Origin: Sphingomonadaceae bacterium OTU29LAMAA1
Lineage (GTDB): Bacteria > Pseudomonadota > Alphaproteobacteria > Sphingomonadales > Sphingomonadaceae
Assembly (NCBI GenBank): GCA_024072375.1
Contig: CP099617.1
Coordinates: 787,001-851,000 of the forward strand
Length of the DNA stretch: 64,000 nucleotides
Direction of reading: 5' to 3'
Shown piece after piece: positions 36,785 to 45,176 of this stretch (within the stretch, counting starts at the first letter, position 1; each line of letters opens with the position of its first letter). The position numbers were made by a program, and so were the translations under genes. The notes beneath the pieces were generated by a model that was given only the letters and a program-made list of their open reading frames with translations, was not told where the DNA came from and did no database searches.

Positions 36785-38872
36785 TCACTGCCGCCGCTTC
36801 CCACCGCTGGCGACGAAGCGGATCGCCTGGCCGCCGCCGGGGGCCAGCGCGAGCGACATCGTGTCGCCGCGCTTCACGCTGCGCTTTTCGATCGCGATCG
36901 CGTGGCGGGCGTCGGTGCGGTAGTCCGCGCCGGCACCGTCGCGGTAGATTTCCGCGGTGTAGCTGCGCCCGGGGTCGAGGAAGTCGAGCGGTAGCGACAG
37001 CGTGCGGGCGGCGTCGTTGGTGATGCTGCCGACGTACCAGTCGTCGCTCGCGCGATCCTTGCGGGCGACCGTCACATAGTCGCCGACCTCGCCGTTCAGC
37101 ACGCGGGTATCGGACCAGTCGACCGGCACGTCGCGGATGAACTGGAACGCGTCCATGTGCTTCGCGTAATTCTCGGGCGTGTCCGCCGCCATCTGCACCG
37201 GCGAATAGATCACGACGTATAGCGCCAGCTGCTTCGTCGCGGTGGACATCAGCGGACTGCCGCCCTGCCCTTCGAGGCTGAGCATCCCCGGCGTGAAATC
37301 CATCGGCCCGCCGAGCCATTGGGTGAAGAACATGTTGGCTTCGTGGTTTGGCGGGTTCTTCCCCGGCCAGGCGTTATATTCCATGCCGCGGCCGCCCTCG
37401 CGCGCCAGCCAGTTGGGATAGGTACGGCGCAGGCCGGTGTCCTTGACCGGTTCGTGGCTGTCGATCCCGACCTTGTGCTTCGCCGCGGCCTGCACGACGC
37501 GAAGGTAGTGGTTCACCATCCACTGGCCCTCATGCCATTCCCGCTTCTTGGTGCCGTCGGCATCGACGCGCTCGATCTGGCCGGCATCAGTCACGTAACC
37601 GGTCTTCACCACCGGTTCGCCATGCGCGGCGGCCCAGGCGAAGGCGCGGTCGAGCTGCGCGTCGTAATGGCTCGCGGAACCGCCGGTTTCGTGGTGGCCG
37701 ATCAGATACACGCCCTTCGACTTGGCGTAGGCGGCGAGCGCGTCGGCGTCGAAGTCGGGCGTCGGCGTGTCGAATTGCATCGCATTGCCGTTGCCGAACC
37801 AGTCGCCATCCCAGCCGACGTTCCAGCCCTCGACCAGCACGCCGGGAATTTTGTTCGCGGCGGCGAAGTCGATGTATTTGCGCACGTTGACGTTGGTCGC
37901 GCCGTGGATCGGGCCGGTCGCCCAGCTCCAGTCGCCCTTGATCATCTTCCACCACACGCCGACGAATTTGGCGGGCTTGATCCAGCTCACGTCGCCGAGC
38001 TTGTTCGGTTCGTTGAGGTTGAGTTCGAGGTGGCTCATGTAGAGGCCGGGCGCGTCGTCCGACAGGATCACCGTCCGCCACGGCGACGCGAACGGCGCCA
38101 TCCGCGTCACCTTGGGCGCGCCGGCGCCGGGGGTCAGCGACGCCTTCAGCGTGTTCCCCTCGGTACGGGCGAGGTTCATTGCGGCATAGTCGACCAGCGC
38201 CGCCTCGTGCAGCGCCGCATGGGTGCCGTCGGCCAGCTTGACCGTCATCACCGTCTGCGCGGTGCCGACCGCGTTCAGCGGCGTCTTCTCGTAGAGATAT
38301 TCCTCGCGGTTCCACTGATATGCGGGCTTCCACCACGCGGTGCCGGATTGCGCGAAGGCGAATTCGGTCAGTTCGTCGGCGATGTTCGCCTGATGCAGAT
38401 TGGGCTGATCGGGGAAGCTGTAGCGGAAACCGATACCGTCGTCGAAGACGCGGAAGGTCACGTCCATCTCGCGCTTCATCCCCGCCTTTTCGCGAAAGCG
38501 CAGGGTCAGTTCGTTGTGACGATCGCGGATCGTCTTCCATTCGCCGAACGGCTGGGTCCAGCTGCTGTCGGCGCTGTCCTTCGACTGGCCGATCAGCTCC
38601 ATGTTGCGCTCGATCTTGGGCGCGTCGGTGAACATGACGCCGAGGCGGCCGGGGTTGAGCACCGGCTTGCCCTTGCGGGTGACGGCGTAGGTCGGGCGGC
38701 CGTCGTTGTCGAAGGCGATGGTGACGACCAGCGACCTGTCGGGGGATGTGGCGGTAGCGACGGGCTTGAACTGCGTCGCCGGCACCTGCGCGACGGCCGT
38801 GGAGTCGGTCTGCGCGGTGGCGGGGGTCGCCAGCAGCACGAGCGCCATCGCGGCGCCGCAACGAAAGTGCAT
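36785..38872 (-). CDS. GH97 alpha-glucosidase, exported
   Basis: A 695-residue glycoside hydrolase of family 97 (SusB type) that cleaves alpha-glucosidic bonds in maltooligosaccharides. Signal peptide at residues 1-about 20 (ending ATPATAQ). The N-terminal beta domain (about 40-270) is followed by the barrel with GVWWKMIKGDWSW, VEGWNVGW, IGHHETGG and IDSHEPVKDTGLRRTYPN carrying conserved Glu residues of the inverting/retaining variants. Three consecutive ATGs occur; I chose the third because GAGG is then 6 bases upstream. Overlaps the GH13 stop. Confidence 0.92.
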   Translation of the reverse strand: MHFRCGAAMALVLLATPATAQTDSTAVAQVPATQFKPVATATSPDRSLVVTIAFDNDGRPTYAVTRKGKPVLNPGRLGVMFTDAPKIERNMELIGQSKDSADSSWTQPFGEWKTIRDRHNELTLRFREKAGMKREMDVTFRVFDDGIGFRYSFPDQPNLHQANIADELTEFAFAQSGTAWWKPAYQWNREEYLYEKTPLNAVGTAQTVMTVKLADGTHAALHEAALVDYAAMNLARTEGNTLKASLTPGAGAPKVTRMAPFASPWRTVILSDDAPGLYMSHLELNLNEPNKLGDVSWIKPAKFVGVWWKMIKGDWSWATGPIHGATNVNVRKYIDFAAANKIPGVLVEGWNVGWDGDWFGNGNAMQFDTPTPDFDADALAAYAKSKGVYLIGHHETGGSASHYDAQLDRAFAWAAAHGEPVVKTGYVTDAGQIERVDADGTKKREWHEGQWMVNHYLRVVQAAAKHKVGIDSHEPVKDTGLRRTYPNWLAREGGRGMEYNAWPGKNPPNHEANMFFTQWLGGPMDFTPGMLSLEGQGGSPLMSTATKQLALYVVIYSPVQMAADTPENYAKHMDAFQFIRDVPVDWSDTRVLNGEVGDYVTVARKDRASDDWYVGSITNDAARTLSLPLDFLDPGRSYTAEIYRDGAGADYRTDARHAIAIEKRSVKRGDTMSLALAPGGGQAIRFVASGGKRRQ

Positions 38873-38874
38873 CA

Positions 38875-40482
38875 TCATCCTCGTCCCATCTGTTTGGCGA
38901 TCAATGCGCCATATCCGTCGAAATGCCACCCCTGCGTCGCGCTGTCGGCGACCGGCTGCCATGCGTCGGGATCGGCGGGGGACCAGCGTTGCGGCTCGGG
39001 CGAGAGGTTGAAGACGCAGAGCATCGTCTCGTCCGCACTGCTACGTTCGATCGCCAGCATCGCATCGCTCGCCTCGACCACGCGGATGTCGCCCGTCAGC
39101 AGCGCCGGGTGGCGCTTGCGCAGGGCGAGCACGTCGCGGGTCCAGTGGATCAGCGCATGCGGATCGCGCTCCTGCCGGTCGACGGCGAGCGCGGCATGGT
39201 CCTCGCCGACCGGCAGCCATGGCGTCGCGGTGGAGAAGCCGAGGTTCGGAGCGTCCGCGCTCCACGGCATCGGCGTGCGGGCGCCGTCGCGCGACAGGGT
39301 GCGCGGCCAGTTGGCGATCGCCTCGGGGTCTTGCAGATGCTCGAACGGCACGTCGACCTGCGTCAGGCCAAGCTCCTCGCCATAATAGAGGAAGATATTG
39401 CCGCGCAGCGACGCCAGCAGCAGCATCTTCATGCGGGCGAAGGCGTCGCGCTTGTCGGCGGCGACCCAGCGGCTGATCGCGCGCGGGGCGTCGTGGTTCT
39501 CGAACGCCCAGCTCGGCCAGCCGACGCCGTCCTGTTCGGGCCATTTCTGCACCGCATCGGCGACGGCAGCGGGGGTCAGTGCGGGGGCGTAGAGGAAGTC
39601 GAAGCCATAGGCGCTGTGCAGGCGACGACCTTCGGCGGTGAACAGCTTCATCTCGCGCTCGCTGTCCGCGCCGCCGACCTCCGCCACGGTGAAGCGCGCG
39701 TCGTAGCTGTCGAACAACGCTCGGACGCGTTCGAGGAAGCCGGGTATCGCGTCATGGCTCTGGTTGAAGGTGTGGAGCTGGTAGTCGAACGGGCGGGTGC
39801 GCGGGATGCCGTCGTCGAGCGGCGCGGGCGGATTGTCGCGCAGGTCGGGGTCGAACATCATGAAGTTGATCGCATCGATGCGGAAGCCGTCGATGCCGCG
39901 TTCCAGCCAGAAGCGCGCGACGTCGAGGAACGCCTGCTGCACCTGAGGGTGATGGCCGTTGACCTGCGGCTGCTCCTTCAGGAAATTGTGCATGTAATAT
40001 TGGTTGCGGCGCGCGTCCCACGTCCACGCCGGGCCGCCGAACACCGACTGCCAGTTGTTGGGGGGTGAGCCGTCCGGCTTCGGATCGCGCCAGACGTACC
40101 AGTCGGCATGTGCATTGTCGCGGTTGGAGCGGCTCTCGACGAACCACGGGTGCCGGTCGCTGGTGTGCGCCCAGACCTGATCCACGATCACCTTCAGCCC
40201 GAGCGCATGCGCGCGGGCGACCAGAGCATCGAAATCGGCGAGCGTGCCGAAGATTGGGTCTACGTCGCAATAATCGGATACGTCATAGCCGAAATCGGCC
40301 ATTGGCGACCGGAAGAACGGCGACAGCCAGATCGCCTCGACCCCCAGGCTGGCGACGTGATCGAGTTGCGCGGTGATGCCGGCAAGGTCGCCGATGCCGT
40401 CGCCGTTCGCATCGGCGAAACTGCGCGGATAGATCTGGTAGATGGTCGCGCCGTGCCACCACGGGCGGTCGGTCAGGGTCAT
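38875..40482 (-). CDS. GH13 alpha-glucosidase, apparently cytoplasmic
   Basis: A 535-residue GH13 enzyme without signal peptide, of the oligo-1,6-/alpha-glucosidase group: YQIYPRSFADANGDGIGDL near the start, nucleophile Asp in GFRIDAINFMM (about residue 205), acid/base Glu in VAEVGG (about 277), Asp in FENHDAPR (about 337). Would split maltose and short dextrins to glucose. ATG overlaps the upstream amylase stop (ATGA). Confidence 0.92.
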   Translation of the reverse strand: MTLTDRPWWHGATIYQIYPRSFADANGDGIGDLAGITAQLDHVASLGVEAIWLSPFFRSPMADFGYDVSDYCDVDPIFGTLADFDALVARAHALGLKVIVDQVWAHTSDRHPWFVESRSNRDNAHADWYVWRDPKPDGSPPNNWQSVFGGPAWTWDARRNQYYMHNFLKEQPQVNGHHPQVQQAFLDVARFWLERGIDGFRIDAINFMMFDPDLRDNPPAPLDDGIPRTRPFDYQLHTFNQSHDAIPGFLERVRALFDSYDARFTVAEVGGADSEREMKLFTAEGRRLHSAYGFDFLYAPALTPAAVADAVQKWPEQDGVGWPSWAFENHDAPRAISRWVAADKRDAFARMKMLLLASLRGNIFLYYGEELGLTQVDVPFEHLQDPEAIANWPRTLSRDGARTPMPWSADAPNLGFSTATPWLPVGEDHAALAVDRQERDPHALIHWTRDVLALRKRHPALLTGDIRVVEASDAMLAIERSSADETMLCVFNLSPEPQRWSPADPDAWQPVADSATQGWHFDGYGALIAKQMGRG

Positions 40483-42302
40483 CGGGTCGCCTTCAAAGCG
40501 CACACGGCATAGCCGAGGGGGGGAAGCGTGACGGTCAGGCTGCCGGGTGCGGCAACGCGGCCGCAACCACTGCCCGCGAGCGTGGCGGCGGCGGTGGCGG
40601 CGGTGCCGACCTCGACCTGCCGGGTCAGCGGCTGGGTCGCGCTGTTGAACGCCAGCAGCACCTCGGCACCGGTCGTGGGGTCGATGCGGGAGATGGCGGT
40701 GAGGCCGGGCGTATCGCTGCGCGCGCGCAAGACGGTGGAGCCTCGTGTCAACGCCGGTGTCACGGTGCGCAGCTTCGACAGCATCGCGATCTCGCGGAAC
40801 AGCGGATGGTCCTGCCCGAAGTTCGCGACCGCCGTCGTCGCGGTGGTCCCGAGCAGGCGATTGTCGTTATAGACCGCGACCTTGCTCGCGAACATGTCCT
40901 CGCGGCTGTCCTGATCATTGCCGTCACCGACGAAGCCCTGCTCGTCGCCCGAATAGATCGTCGGCACCCCGCGCAGCGTCAGCAGCATCGCATGCGCGAG
41001 CGCCACACGCTTCAGCACCTCGTCGTCGCTCGCCTGCGGCAATGCCTTGCGGAGATAGGTGGCGAGCCGCCCCGCATCGTGATTGCTGACGAAGGTCGGC
41101 AGCGTCACCGCGGTGTCGTAGCCGCCGGCGTACAGGCTGTCGCCGAGCGTCAATTTATCCCACGCGTCGGGCTGCTGCTTCGCAGTCACCGTTTCCAGGA
41201 TCGCCTGCCGCGTTGCGAAATCGAGAACGCCGGGCAGTTTGTCGACCTGCGTGTATTTGGCGAGGCTGCCTACATCCAGCGTCTCGTACGCGACCTCGCC
41301 GAAGATGTGAAAGTTGGGGATACCCTTGGCTTTCGCGCGCGCCTGCATGGCCGGCACGAACGCCTGCCAGAACTCCGGGTTGACGTGCCGCGCGGTGTCG
41401 ATGCGGAAGCCGTCGATGCCGTAGCGGTCGATCCAGTCGCCGTAGATCTGGATCATCCCCTCGACCACCTTCGGATGCTCGGTCATCAGATCGTCCAGCC
41501 CGACGAAATCGCCCATCGTGCTGCTTTCGTTGAGGAACGTCGTGTTGCCGCGATTGTGGTAATAGATTGGGTCGTTGAGCCACGCCGGCACCTTCACGGT
41601 CCGCTCCGCCGCGGGGACGAGGGGCGTGTAGGCGAAGGCCGGGTCGGTCAGCCGGGCGAAGTTCTCCGCGGTCTGCACGCCGTCACCGACGAAGCCCGGA
41701 TTGATCGCCCTGCCCGCGACGCCGCCCTTGCGCTGGTACGGGTAACCGGCGCGGCTGCGGTAGGTGCAATCCGTCTTGCCGCCGCATTCGCGATACTGGA
41801 TCACGTCGGCGGTGTGGTTGATGATGATGTCCATGTACACCTTCATCCCGCGGGCGTGCGCGGCCTTCACCAGCGCGTCGAAATCGGCGTTGGTGCCGAG
41901 GTGCGGATCGACCTGCGTGAAGTCGGTGATCCAATAGCCGTGATAGCCGGCGGATTGCTGGCCGGGTCCGCCCTGCACCGCCTTGTTCTTGAACACCGGC
42001 CCGACCCAGAGCGCGGTCGCGCCAAGCGACTGGATATAGTCGAGGCGCTTGGTCAGTCCCTTCAGGTCGCCGCCGTGGTAATAGCCCTTGGCGATCGGAT
42101 CGAAGCCGGTGGTCGCCGGTCCGCCCTTCAGCCCGCCGCGATCATTGGCGGTGTCGCCGTTCTCGAACCGGTCGGGGAGCAGGAAATAAATGACCTCGTC
42201 CTGCGGCAGGCGCGCGCGATAGTCGGTCGCCTGCGCACTCGCCGCGGGGGCGGCGAACAGCAGCGCGAGCGCGGTCGCGGTCTTGGTGGCCAGCTTCAGC
42301 AT
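40479..42302 (-). CDS. exported GH13 alpha-amylase
   Basis: A 607-residue starch-degrading enzyme with a signal peptide (MLKLATKTATALALLFAAPA, cleavage near ASAQ). GH13 regions: DIIINHTADV (I), GFRIDTARHV with nucleophile Asp (II), IFGEVAYE (III), FVSNHDAGR (IV); a C-terminal beta domain follows. GAGGGG lies 5 bases before the chosen ATG. First gene of the five-gene starch operon and divergent from the LacI gene; two CATACGTA-type sites lie in the shared upstream region. Confidence 0.92.
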   Translation of the reverse strand: MLKLATKTATALALLFAAPAASAQATDYRARLPQDEVIYFLLPDRFENGDTANDRGGLKGGPATTGFDPIAKGYYHGGDLKGLTKRLDYIQSLGATALWVGPVFKNKAVQGGPGQQSAGYHGYWITDFTQVDPHLGTNADFDALVKAAHARGMKVYMDIIINHTADVIQYRECGGKTDCTYRSRAGYPYQRKGGVAGRAINPGFVGDGVQTAENFARLTDPAFAYTPLVPAAERTVKVPAWLNDPIYYHNRGNTTFLNESSTMGDFVGLDDLMTEHPKVVEGMIQIYGDWIDRYGIDGFRIDTARHVNPEFWQAFVPAMQARAKAKGIPNFHIFGEVAYETLDVGSLAKYTQVDKLPGVLDFATRQAILETVTAKQQPDAWDKLTLGDSLYAGGYDTAVTLPTFVSNHDAGRLATYLRKALPQASDDEVLKRVALAHAMLLTLRGVPTIYSGDEQGFVGDGNDQDSREDMFASKVAVYNDNRLLGTTATTAVANFGQDHPLFREIAMLSKLRTVTPALTRGSTVLRARSDTPGLTAISRIDPTTGAEVLLAFNSATQPLTRQVEVGTAATAAATLAGSGCGRVAAPGSLTVTLPPLGYAVCALKATR

Positions 42303-42344
42303 GCATCCCCTCGAGTGTTGCGCGTGCCGATCCTTCGCCGGCTG

Positions 42345-42404
42345 CATACGTGACGGTGTTGTGCGGGTGCGGACGCGCCAAGCCAAGCAAAGGGCATACG
42401 TATT
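42345..42404. promoter_or_regulatory. two LacI-type operator sites between amylase and lacI genes
   Basis: CATACGTATT at 42395-42404 shares 14 identical bases (CATACGTATTCAGG) with the site before the TonB receptor. A degenerate copy CATACGTGAC lies at 42345-42354, exactly 50 bases away, about five helical turns. On the minus strand TTGCTT (42390-42385) precedes the degenerate site by 37 bases, the same geometry as the other two promoters. Expected to control both the amylase operon and the LacI gene itself. Confidence 0.6.
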
Positions 42405-42459
42405 CAGGTCGCCGTCAGCGGCGCTTTCGCGATGCCCGCGACTGCTGTAAGCTCACGGC

Positions 42460-43512
42460 ATGGCCGTGAAGACTAGAGGCCGGGGCGCGCCGGGGAGTGG
42501 CGACAAACCGACATCGTTCGATATCGCCGCCCTCGCGGGCGTCTCGCAACCCACCGTCAGCCGTGCGCTCCGCGGCGACCGCACCGTGAGCGGCGCCACC
42601 CGCATGCGGATCGAGGCGATCGCGCGGCAACTGAACTACAAGGTCGACAAGAACGCATCCTCGCTGCGCCGCGGGCAGAGCATGACGCTGGCGCTGCTGT
42701 TCTTCGAGGACCCGCTGGACGACGGCAGCTTCATCAACCCGTTCTTCCTGTCGATGCTAGGGTCGATCCTGCGCACATGCGCGGCGCGGGGGTATGACCT
42801 GCTGACCTCGTTCCAGCAATTGTCGGCCAATTGGCACATGGATTTCGAGGATAGCCGCAAGGCGGACGGGATCATCCTGCTCGGCTATGGCGACTACGAA
42901 CTTTACAAGGCGCGGCTGGAGGCGTTGGTCGCGCAGGGGACGCATTTCGTGCGCTGGGGTTCGGTCGACAGCCACAATATCGGCGTGACGATCGGCTGCG
43001 ACAACGTCGCCGGCGGGCGCATGGCGGGCGAGCATCTGATCGCGCGCGGCGCCAGGCGGGTCGGCTTCATCGGCGATGCCGACGATCATTATCCCGAATT
43101 CCGCGACCGCTATCGCGGGTTGTGTGCGGCGTTGCGTGAGGCAGGGCTGGCGGTGAATCCGGGGCTGCACGCCGATGCGCTGTCGGTAGAGCAGTCGGGC
43201 TATGATGCGACGAAGCGGCTGCTGGCGCGGGAATTACCGTTCGACGCGCTGTTCGCGGCGTCGGACCTGATCGCGCTCGGCGCGGTGCGGGCGTTGTCGG
43301 AGGCGGGCCTGCGCGTGCCGGAGGATGTGGCGATCGTCGGGTTCGACGACATCCCCGCCGCCGCGACGACGCAGCCGCCGTTGACGACGGTGGCGCAGGA
43401 TTACCGCAAGGCGGGCGAGGTGCTGGTCGACACGCTGCTGCGGCGGATCGCCGAGGAACTGACGGATACCGCGCTGCTGCAACCGCGGTTGATCGTGCGC
43501 GGGTCGAGCTAG
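42460..43512 (+). CDS. LacI-family transcriptional regulator of the starch locus
   Basis: A 350-residue repressor-type regulator. The LacI helix-turn-helix is at residues 18-70 (TSFDIAALAGVSQPTVSRAL, hinge NASSLRRGQ), followed by the periplasmic-binding-like ligand domain with GCDNVAGGRMAGEHLI, GARRVGFIG, FAASDLIALGAVRAL and IVGFDDIPAA. Position between the amylase operon and TonB/halogenase genes suggests a MalR-like role with maltose, a dextrin or glucose derivative as effector. Palindromes of the matching type lie on both sides and upstream of pgl. Confidence 0.9.
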   Translation: MAVKTRGRGAPGSGDKPTSFDIAALAGVSQPTVSRALRGDRTVSGATRMRIEAIARQLNYKVDKNASSLRRGQSMTLALLFFEDPLDDGSFINPFFLSMLGSILRTCAARGYDLLTSFQQLSANWHMDFEDSRKADGIILLGYGDYELYKARLEALVAQGTHFVRWGSVDSHNIGVTIGCDNVAGGRMAGEHLIARGARRVGFIGDADDHYPEFRDRYRGLCAALREAGLAVNPGLHADALSVEQSGYDATKRLLARELPFDALFAASDLIALGAVRALSEAGLRVPEDVAIVGFDDIPAAATTQPPLTTVAQDYRKAGEVLVDTLLRRIAEELTDTALLQPRLIVRGSS

Positions 43513-43536
43513 CGCGGTCCATCCGGCCCTCTCTAT

Positions 43537-43566
43537 CCGTCATCCCGGCGTTTGCCGGGATGACGG
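43537..43566. terminator. 13-base-pair hairpin between convergent lacI and halogenase genes
   Basis: CCGTCATCCCGGC and GCCGGGATGACGG pair perfectly around a GTTT loop. Sits midway between two convergent stops; likely a bidirectional terminator formed by a common alphaproteobacterial repeat (GTCATCCCGGC type). Confidence 0.6.
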
Positions 43567-43596
43567 CGGGAGGTGGGGTGCAAGCAGACCTCGATC

Positions 43597-45099
43597 TCAG
43601 CGTTTCGCCGCGCAATGCTGCGCGATATAGTCGCCGTGCATCGGCATCGCATTGGCCTCTCGCCGGTACAATAATTCCAGAGTTTCCAAATACTCCGCCA
43701 GATCCTCTGCCCCGATCTGATCGGCCAGCGGGTGGTGCGCCCGCGCCTCCACCCCCTGACCCGCCAGCACCTGGAGCCAGCCGTCCTCGGTGAACAGTTC
43801 CTCATGCTCGCGCGTGATCGTGCCGGCCTGTTGCCACAGCGCGATCTTGGCCTGGAGCGTATCGGGCAGCGCCATCGATCGGCACACCTGCCAGAAGGGT
43901 TCGGACCGGCCGTTCGCCCAATAATGCAGGATCAGGAAATCGCGGATGCGTTCGATCTCGAAATCGGTCTGGCGATTGTATTCGGCGCGCACCGCATCCG
44001 CGATCGGCAACGCCGGAAGCAGCTTGACCAGCCGCGCGATGGCCGACTGGATCAGGTGGATGCTGGTCGATTCCAGCGGTTCGAGGAAGCCGCTCGCCAG
44101 CCCCATCGCGACGACGTTGCGGTTCCACGCCAGCTTTCGCCGGCCGGTGGTGAAGCGCAGGTGGCGCGGGTCCGCCTGCGGCTCGCCCTCGATATTGGCG
44201 AGCAACGTCGCCGTCGCCGCATCCTGATCGATGAAGGCGCTGCAATAGACGTGGCCGTTGCCGGTGCGATGCTGCAACGGGATGCGCCATTGCCAGCCGG
44301 CTTCGCGGGCGATGGCACGGGTGTAAGGCAAAGGTGAGCCGACATTGGCGCTCGGCACCGCAACCGCGCGGTCGCAGGGTAGCCAGCGGGTCCAGTCCTC
44401 GTACCCCGTCTCGAGTGCGCCCTCGATCAGCAGGCCGCGGAAGCCGGTGCAGTCGAGGAACAGGTCGCCCGCGATCCGCTCGCCCGATGCGAGGACCAGC
44501 GCCGCCACATCGCCGCTTTCGCCGTCGCGCTCGACCTCCGCGATCCTGCCCTCCGTTCTCTCGACGCCACGGTTGACCGCGAACCGACGGAGGTAGGCGG
44601 CGTAGAGACCTGCGTCGAAATGGAAGGCGTAGGGCATCGCCGGGATCGTCGCCGCGGTCAGCGGTCCGCCGCGATGCATGCGCCCGGCGCGGCCCGCGAC
44701 CTCGTTCAGGGCGTAGGCCACGAGCGGCTTTGCGATCCCCAGCTTGCTGGCGCGGAGCCAGTAATGCTGGAACGCGATCAACCCGACGTCGCGGCCCACG
44801 TCGCCGAATGCATGCATGTAGCTGTGGCCGGGTTCCCGCCAGCCGTCGAAGCTGATGCCCAGCTTGAACGTGCCGCCGGTCGCGCGGAGGAACGCGTCTT
44901 CGTCGAGGCCGAGCGCTTGATTGAACAGGCGGATCTGCGGGATCGTCGCCTCCCCCACGCCGACTGTGCCGATCTCCTCCGATTCGACCAGTCGGATACG
45001 GTAGCCCTGCTCGAGGAACCGTCCGAACGTCGCGGCAGCCATCCACCCCGCGGTGCCGCCGCCGGCGATGACGATCGTGGTGATGGGCCGGTCGGACAT
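43597..45099 (-). CDS. tryptophan halogenase-like flavoprotein (copy 2)
   Basis: A 500-residue paralogue of the protein at 35218, with [26 protein letters not shown], Lys in TFKLGISFDGW, WQWRIPLQHRTGNGHVY and GFLEPLESTSIHL, so FAD-binding and presumed catalytic residues are intact. GAGAGGG precedes the ATG. It follows the TonB receptor on the same strand behind a terminator-like hairpin. Substrate unknown; an activity on a tryptophan side chain or indole is not supported by any neighbouring gene. Confidence 0.87.
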   Translation of the reverse strand: MSDRPITTIVIAGGGTAGWMAAATFGRFLEQGYRIRLVESEEIGTVGVGEATIPQIRLFNQALGLDEDAFLRATGGTFKLGISFDGWREPGHSYMHAFGDVGRDVGLIAFQHYWLRASKLGIAKPLVAYALNEVAGRAGRMHRGGPLTAATIPAMPYAFHFDAGLYAAYLRRFAVNRGVERTEGRIAEVERDGESGDVAALVLASGERIAGDLFLDCTGFRGLLIEGALETGYEDWTRWLPCDRAVAVPSANVGSPLPYTRAIAREAGWQWRIPLQHRTGNGHVYCSAFIDQDAATATLLANIEGEPQADPRHLRFTTGRRKLAWNRNVVAMGLASGFLEPLESTSIHLIQSAIARLVKLLPALPIADAVRAEYNRQTDFEIERIRDFLILHYWANGRSEPFWQVCRSMALPDTLQAKIALWQQAGTITREHEELFTEDGWLQVLAGQGVEARAHHPLADQIGAEDLAEYLETLELLYRREANAMPMHGDYIAQHCAAKR

Positions 45100-45118
45100 G
45101 GCACCCTCTCATAACAAG

Positions 45119-45150
45119 AAAAAGGGCTGCCGTCCTGCGACGACAGCCCT
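45119..45150 (-). terminator. terminator/attenuator between TonB receptor and halogenase copy 2
   Basis: On the minus strand AGGGCTGTCGTC pairs with GACGGCAGCCCT over 12 positions (one G-U) around GCAG, followed by TTTTTCTTG. Located 27 bases after the receptor stop and 20 bases before the halogenase start, so it probably sets a high receptor-to-halogenase expression ratio. Confidence 0.75.
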
Positions 45151-45176
45151 GAGGTGGTTCGGGGGAGGAACCTCGG

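Noticed and set aside
37319..39385. Long plus-strand open frame (688 codons) opposite the GH97 and GH13 genes
   Set aside because: Mirror frame of two genes with intact catalytic motifs on the other strand.
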